Shown here: one piece after another, positions 14,862 to 20,571 of the stretch
How positions within the stretch are numbered: the first letter of the stretch is position 1
Layout: every line of letters begins with the position of its first letter
Source: Gemmatimonadota bacterium
GTDB lineage: Bacteria > Gemmatimonadota > Gemmatimonadetes > JACCXV01 > JAHWKZ01
Direction: 5' to 3'
Assembly: GCA_019347645.1 (NCBI GenBank)
Contig: JAHWKZ010000013.1
Coordinates: 1 to 20,571 of the forward strand
DNA length: 20,571 nt
Translations under genes and position numbers: made by a program
Notes under the pieces: model-generated
Databases searched by the model: none
Told to the model about the DNA's origin: nothing
The model's input: the letters and a program-made list of their open reading frames with translations, nothing else

Positions 14862-16480
14862 TCAGCGCGTGGCGGCGATGAAGGAGAGCACCAGCGAAAG
14901 GACCCCGGTGGTGATGCTCGACGCCACCTGCCAGGTCCGCCACCAGTCCCGCTCTTCCTCGAACGGAACGACGATCGTGTCGCCGACCTCGATGGCGGCC
15001 ACCTCGTCCCTCTCGAGCCGGGTCTCGAGCTTCGCCTTGAGCACGACCACGTCCCCCTCGTCCGCCTTCTCGGTGTAGCCACCGGCCCGGCCCACGTACT
15101 CGTCGATCGAGAGGCCGGGCTCGAAGAGGACGATGCCCGGCTCCAGGACCGCGCCCAGCACCGTCACCCCCTCCCGCTCCCGGGGGACCGCGAGGCTGTC
15201 CCCGTCCTGGAGCGTCACGGCGTAGGGGCTCTGGCCTTCGGCGAAGAGCTCGAAGAAGTCGATCACGACGTTGCTGGGGTCGCTCGTCTGCCGCACGCGC
15301 AGGATCCGTCGCTCGTCCTCGGTCAGGAACTCGGGGGGAGTCATCTGGAGCGCCTCGAGCGCCTCCTCCCGGGCTCCGATCCGGCTGCGGACGAGGCGCG
15401 CGGAGACGAGGGAGGCTTCGGCCGTGAACCCGCCCGCCATCTCGACCAGGTCGCGGACGGTGGTCGTGTCCGGGCGGATCGGATAGGTCCCCGGAAGCAG
15501 CACCTCTCCCTCCACGGTCGCCGTCCTCTGGACCTTGTAGTTGGCCACGGCGGGCACGTAGACCGCGTCGAAGGGCTCAAGGACGAAGGACTCCCCCGTC
15601 TCGCCCATGGCCTCGGCCCGCCTGAACTCGAAGAACCGCCGCTCGTCCTTGCCCACGAAGCGGGTGACCTCGATGACGTCGTGCGCGTTGCTGGGGAACG
15701 AACGGTACCCGTTCGCGACTCGCAGGAGGTCGGCCAGGGTCTCTCCGGGCCGATACTCGTACTCGCCCGGGAAGAAGACCCGGCCGTAGACCCGGACGGT
15801 CTCGTCCAGACCGGGAACCAGGACGACGTCCCCCTCCAGGACGGTGGGATTGAACCGGAGGTCGCCCGTGTGCCGGAAGCGCGCCAGATCGATGGAGAGG
15901 GTGTCCCCGGGGGCGCGGACGACGAAGACGTTGCGGATCTGTCGCGCCTCGGTGGCCGGGTCCCTCTCCGGCATGAGCTCGCTGACCCGGGTGAGGGGCG
16001 ACGCCACCCGGGGTCCCGGATCCGGGACATCCCCCGCTAGGTACACCTTGAAGGTCCGCGGCACCGACAGGGCGAGGTCGACGTCGGCGGCCGGATAGAC
16101 GCTCCGCGCCCGCGCGGCCACGCGCCGCTCGGCCTCGACGAGGTTCAGCCCCCCGACCGGGATGCCGCCCACCTTGGGGAGCAGGACGAGACCTTCGGGC
16201 GACACCTCCACCTGATAGAAGGCGTCCGTATACCCCATGATGGCGATCGAGACCCGGTCGCTCGCTCCGAGGACGTACTGGCTCCGGTCGATCATCCTGT
16301 CGGCCAGGAACTCCGCCCCGGGCGGCCGGGCCTCCGGCGACGTCAGGATCTGGGTCTCCACCGGCCTCTCCGGGAGCTCCCGGTCCAGCCCCTCCGGAAG
16401 GGGAAACGGGATCTGTTGGGACAGGCCCGGGGCGGGAAGCGCGATCGCCAGCAGCCATGCCAGGGAGACGACGACCCGCT

Positions 16481-16484
<4 letters not shown>
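14862..16484 (-). CDS. SLBB-domain polysaccharide export protein (Wza-like)
   Basis: A 540-residue exported protein. A signal peptide (about residues 1-22, cleavage near GLSQQ) has no lipobox cysteine, unlike classical Wza. A Poly_export domain follows (about 68-143: YVLGASDRVSIAIMGY, then GLVLLPKVGGIPVGGL). At least four SLBB-like units come next (about 145-225, 230-312, 320-436 and 440-508), each with a VxGxVxxPGxY-like strand: YLAGDV, VYGRVFFPGEY, VEGEVLLPGTY and VLGAVLEPG. A final hydrophobic helix (about 520-537) may span the outer membrane. Such proteins form the outer-membrane exit for capsule or exopolysaccharide. The GTG start overlaps the HMT-MetF stop (GTGA). No tyrosine-kinase/Wzc or Wzx/Wzy partner is adjacent. 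Confidence 0.88.
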
Positions 16485-18361
<1,877 letters not shown>

Positions 18362-18381
18362 GGAATCACGCTCGAGTCGGG

Positions 18382-19710
18382 TCAGCTCGACGAGAGTCCG
18401 CCGGTGCGCTCGAGAATCTCCGCGGCGGTCTCGCTGTCGGGATCGACGAGGAGCATCTCCTCGGCGGCTCGTCGAGCGGCCGGGATCTCGCCCCTCCGGA
18501 GGTGCCAGCGCGAGGTGGACTCGAGGGCTTCGAGGACGGCGTTCGCGCGGCCGGTCTGGCGGGCGCACTCCACCCAGTCCTCGAAGTCCTCGGCCCGGGC
18601 CTCGCCGGTCTCCACCAGTCGCTGGTAGGTGGCCGTGGCCTGCCGCCACTCTCCCTCTCGCCGCCAGTCCCGGGCGGCCCGGAGGAGGTACTCGGCGGCC
18701 CGGGCGGGGTCGCCCGCTCGGTCGTATCGCTCGGCGAGGGCCAGGATCTCCTCCCGGGTGAGGGACTCGGGATCGGTCGATCCGGTGGCCGCCTGCTCCA
18801 GCTCGGCCGCCGCCTCGGCGAGCGCGGGAGATTCACCGATGTCGTACGGTTCCCTCTCGTCCTCCTCCACGTCCTCCCCAGCTTCGGATTGCTGGGCGAT
18901 CGTCAGCGGATCGGAGGGCTCCTCCAGCGGAGGACGCGCCTGCTCTTCCTGGTCCACGTAGCTGGTGCGCTCGATCTCCAGGCCGAGTCCGAGCTCCTCC
19001 TCCCGGGGCTCCGAAGGGGCCTCGGGAGGCGGTGGGGCCTCCGCCGCCGCTCGCTCCTCGGCCGGCGGCGCCCCCTCCGCCGGCTCGGGCTCCACGGCCG
19101 CGGCCTCGGCGCCGCCTAGATCGGCGACCTTGGAGCGGACGCGCTCGACCGCGACCCGATCCCCTTTCACCTCGTAGGCATTGCGAGCCTTCCGGTACTG
19201 GGAGACCGCGGCGTCGCCCTGATCGTCGGCCCGCAGCAGATCGCCCAGACGCTCGCGACGGGCGCCGTCCTCCGGCACCAGCCCGACCACCTCCCGCATC
19301 GCCTCGATCGTCTTCCGGCGGTTTCCCAGCTCCTCCTGCCGGGTCGCGAACCCCTCGAGCTCGGCCAGCGCGTCGGGGATCAGGTTCTTCGCCGCGTAGT
19401 AGCGGCCCAGCAGGAGCCCCACGTCGGACTGGTCCGGCGCGTGGCGGCGGACCTTCTTGAGACAGGCGATCGCGTTGGTGTGCATGCCTTCGGCGGCATA
19501 GGCCTCGGCGGCCTGTTTGTAGTAGTCGACGGCGCTCACCACGTCGCCCTTGTCGAGGTAGGCGTCCCCCAGGCCGTTGAGCGCCGAGGCGGGCGGTGAC
19601 GCCCCCGCCACGTCGGCCTGGTGGAGCTGCTCGAGGTACTTGGCGACCGCCTCGTCGGGATCCCCGTGACGGGTCGGCCTCTCGGATTCCTTCTTCCAGA
19701 ATGACGGCAT
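18382..19710 (-). CDS. TPR-repeat protein with long acidic Pro/Glu-rich linker
   Basis: A 442-residue predicted soluble protein. The N-terminal half (about 18-200) holds several TPR-like units, for example ALNGLGDAYLDKGDVVSAVD (43-62), AAEAYAAEGMHTNAIACLKK (67-86) and GLLLGRYYAAKNLIPDALAE (98-117). A low-complexity Ala/Pro/Glu linker (about 200-315) follows, then a second TPR-like block (318-440). MPSFWKKESE is a distinctive start I associate with TPR proteins of Gemmatimonadota, from memory only. It heads the seven-gene operon, 20 bp before the HMT-MetF gene. Function is unknown, though TPR repeats normally bind other proteins. No signal peptide is seen. Confidence 0.85.
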   Translation of the reverse strand: MPSFWKKESERPTRHGDPDEAVAKYLEQLHQADVAGASPPASALNGLGDAYLDKGDVVSAVDYYKQAAEAYAAEGMHTNAIACLKKVRRHAPDQSDVGLLLGRYYAAKNLIPDALAELEGFATRQEELGNRRKTIEAMREVVGLVPEDGARRERLGDLLRADDQGDAAVSQYRKARNAYEVKGDRVAVERVRSKVADLGGAEAAAVEPEPAEGAPPAEERAAAEAPPPPEAPSEPREEELGLGLEIERTSYVDQEEQARPPLEEPSDPLTIAQQSEAGEDVEEDEREPYDIGESPALAEAAAELEQAATGSTDPESLTREEILALAERYDRAGDPARAAEYLLRAARDWRREGEWRQATATYQRLVETGEARAEDFEDWVECARQTGRANAVLEALESTSRWHLRRGEIPAARRAAEEMLLVDPDSETAAEILERTGGLSSS

Positions 19711-19718
19711 GGACGTAG

Positions 19719-19747
19719 AATGTGCCTCCCGCGGGCGGAGTTTTCAA
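19719..19747 (-). promoter_or_regulatory. Weak candidate promoter for the TPR-metF-exporter operon
   Basis: TTGAAA (19742-19747) and CACATT (19719-19724) are 17 bp apart on the minus strand. The -10 matches only half the consensus. Only eight bases separate it from the ATG at 19710, so the mRNA could be nearly leaderless, as proposed for the gene at 8105. No good Shine-Dalgarno is positioned before this ATG. Confidence 0.3.
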
Positions 19748-19769
19748 TCGCGGCCGTTTCGGTTAGGTT
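19741..19769 (+). promoter_or_regulatory. Weak candidate promoter for the NfuA-like gene
   Basis: TTTTCA (19741-19746) and TAGGTT (19764-19769), 17 bp apart, would start transcription about 28 nt before the ATG. The -35 box overlaps that of the divergent promoter candidate, so the two might compete for polymerase. Confidence 0.28.
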
Positions 19770-19803
19770 CCGATGGAGACCGAATTTCGACCCGGAGGTG
19801 CAG

Positions 19804-20397
19804 ATGATCACGGTGACCGAGACCGCTCGAGAGAAGATCCGCCACGCCCTGGGGAAGGCCGTCCCCCCTCGCCGGCACCTCCGCATCCAGGTCGGGGAGG
19901 CCGACGGTGGGTTCGACTACCGGATGTCGGCCCTGGACGCCGATTCCATCCGGCCCGCCGACGCCACGATCGAGCTCGGCGAGGTGACGATCGTCCTCGA
20001 CCCGTCGAGCGCCGAGAGGCTCGAGGGCGCCACCATCGATTTCGAGGACTCCCTGGTGGAGAGCGGGTTCAGGATCGACAACCCCAACGAGCCGACGAGC
20101 CCGGTCCTCCCGACGGGGGCGCGCGACGACCTGGAGGGGTCGACTCCCGACCGGGTCCGGATGCTCCTCGACCGGGAGATCAATCCGGCGATCGCCGCCC
20201 ACGGCGGCGTCGTGCGCCTGGTGGACTACGAGGACGGCAAGGTCTTCCTCGCCTTCGGCGGCGGGTGCCACGGCTGCGGGATGGTCGACGTTACGCTCAA
20301 GCAGGGGGTCGAGACCCGGATCCGGGAGGTCGTGCCCGAGGTGGTCGAGGTCGTCGACACCACGGACCATTCGACGGGCGAGAATCCCTACTACTGA
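19804..20397 (+). CDS. nfuA: NfuA-like iron-sulfur carrier protein
   Basis: A 197-residue two-domain protein. The N-terminal part (about 1-95) follows an A-type (IscA/HesB) pattern, with MITVTETAREKIRHAL, LRIQVGEADGGFDYRM and SLVESGFRIDNP. It lacks the cluster-binding cysteines: the GGCSG site reads EADGG. The C-terminal NifU domain (about 113-190) has NPAIAAHGGVVRLVDY and the cluster-binding CxxC at C155/C158 (GGGCHGCGMVDVTLK). This degenerate-A-type plus NifU layout is that of NfuA, which delivers 4Fe-4S clusters to target enzymes. Start is ATG 19804; GGAGG at 19794-19798 lies five bases upstream, so the earlier open frame is rejected. It is divergent from the TPR gene and its end overlaps the convergent gene on the right. 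Confidence 0.93.
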   Translation: MITVTETAREKIRHALGKAVPPRRHLRIQVGEADGGFDYRMSALDADSIRPADATIELGEVTIVLDPSSAERLEGATIDFEDSLVESGFRIDNPNEPTSPVLPTGARDDLEGSTPDRVRMLLDREINPAIAAHGGVVRLVDYEDGKVFLAFGGGCHGCGMVDVTLKQGVETRIREVVPEVVEVVDTTDHSTGENPYY

Positions 20398-20570
20398 CCG
20401 GTTCCCTTCTCTTCTCCCGAGGCCCCCGGAAGCAGGGAGCGAACGCGACGGACGGCCCTCCGGGGCCCTTCGAAGGCCCGTCTGAACTCCTGCACGAACG
20501 CGTCGTACTCCTCGTCCCTCTCCTGTTCGGCCCGCTCGACGAAGCTCCTGCCGTACGCCACCCCGGTTCC
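20391..20570 (-). CDS. C-terminal end of an unidentified protein (5' end off the window)
   Basis: Sixty codons, including the TAG stop (20391-20393), of a minus-strand gene entering from the right. The readable end begins GTGVAYGRSFVERAEQERDE and continues with EFRRAFEGPRRAVRRV, a charged, probably helical tail ending in GASGEEKGTGQ. Codon use (G/C at third positions) and helical character fit a true gene, and other frames are poorer. No family is recognised. The stop lies inside the last codons of the NfuA-like gene, giving a 7-bp convergent overlap. Confidence 0.6.
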   Translation of the reverse strand, partial: GTGVAYGRSFVERAEQERDEEYDAFVQEFRRAFEGPRRAVRRVRSLLPGASGEEKGTGQ

Positions 20571-20571
20571 G

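Noticed and set aside
13983..16040. Plus-strand 685-codon open frame
   Set aside because: Antisense to the PHP and SLBB genes, which carry the family motifs; no similarity seen.

Overview
The window is chromosomal DNA from a GC-rich, Gram-negative-type bacterium. It has PpiD, TatA, a Wza-like SLBB polysaccharide exporter, type IV pilus retraction and long-chain polyprenyl diphosphate synthesis, which together imply a diderm cell. The paired TPR proteins, the HMT-MetF fusion and the polyprenyl synthase-DUF4321-TatA cluster remind me of Gemmatimonadota or related FCB-group lineages, but I cannot prove the phylum from sequence alone. Apart from one AT-richer stretch (about 8.7-10.5 kb), the DNA is uniformly GC-rich with tightly packed, often overlapping genes.

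Left block (1-8118, minus strand). A sigma70-like promoter at 8113-8141 starts a long co-directional run: a small TPR protein, a PepQ/PepP-type M24 peptidase, a membrane CapD/WbpM-type UDP-sugar 4,6-dehydratase and a PglD/NeuD-type acyltransferase. After a 109-bp gap with a second promoter and an inverted repeat come elongation factor P, AccB, a PilT-type ATPase, a WbpA-type UDP-HexNAc 6-dehydrogenase and a WbpP-type UDP-GlcNAc 4-epimerase, which runs off the left edge. The familiar pepQ/P-efp-accB housekeeping cluster is thus interleaved with nucleotide-sugar genes, and pilT sits where accC often lies.

Middle block (8106-10622) is an accessory scar. It holds a decayed transposase-type HTH fragment, an AT-rich orphan FkbM-like methyltransferase gene, and the truncated, frameshifted C-terminal half of an integron-type tyrosine recombinase. 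A promoter-like element and a 16-bp palindrome lie at the end of the recombinase remnant.

Right block (10623-20571). ppiD is on the plus strand and ends at a strong bidirectional hairpin terminator. Converging on it is a seven-gene minus-strand operon: TPR protein, bifunctional homocysteine methyltransferase/MTHF reductase, SLBB exporter, PHP-family phosphoesterase, polyprenyl diphosphate synthase, DUF4321 membrane protein and TatA. Divergent from the TPR gene is a plus-strand NfuA-like Fe-S carrier, whose 3' end overlaps the tail of an unidentified minus-strand gene leaving the window.

The common theme is envelope glycan: sugar precursors (CapD, PglD, WbpA, WbpP), the lipid carrier (polyprenyl synthase) and export (SLBB), embedded in housekeeping operons. 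I found no rRNA, tRNA or CRISPR array.
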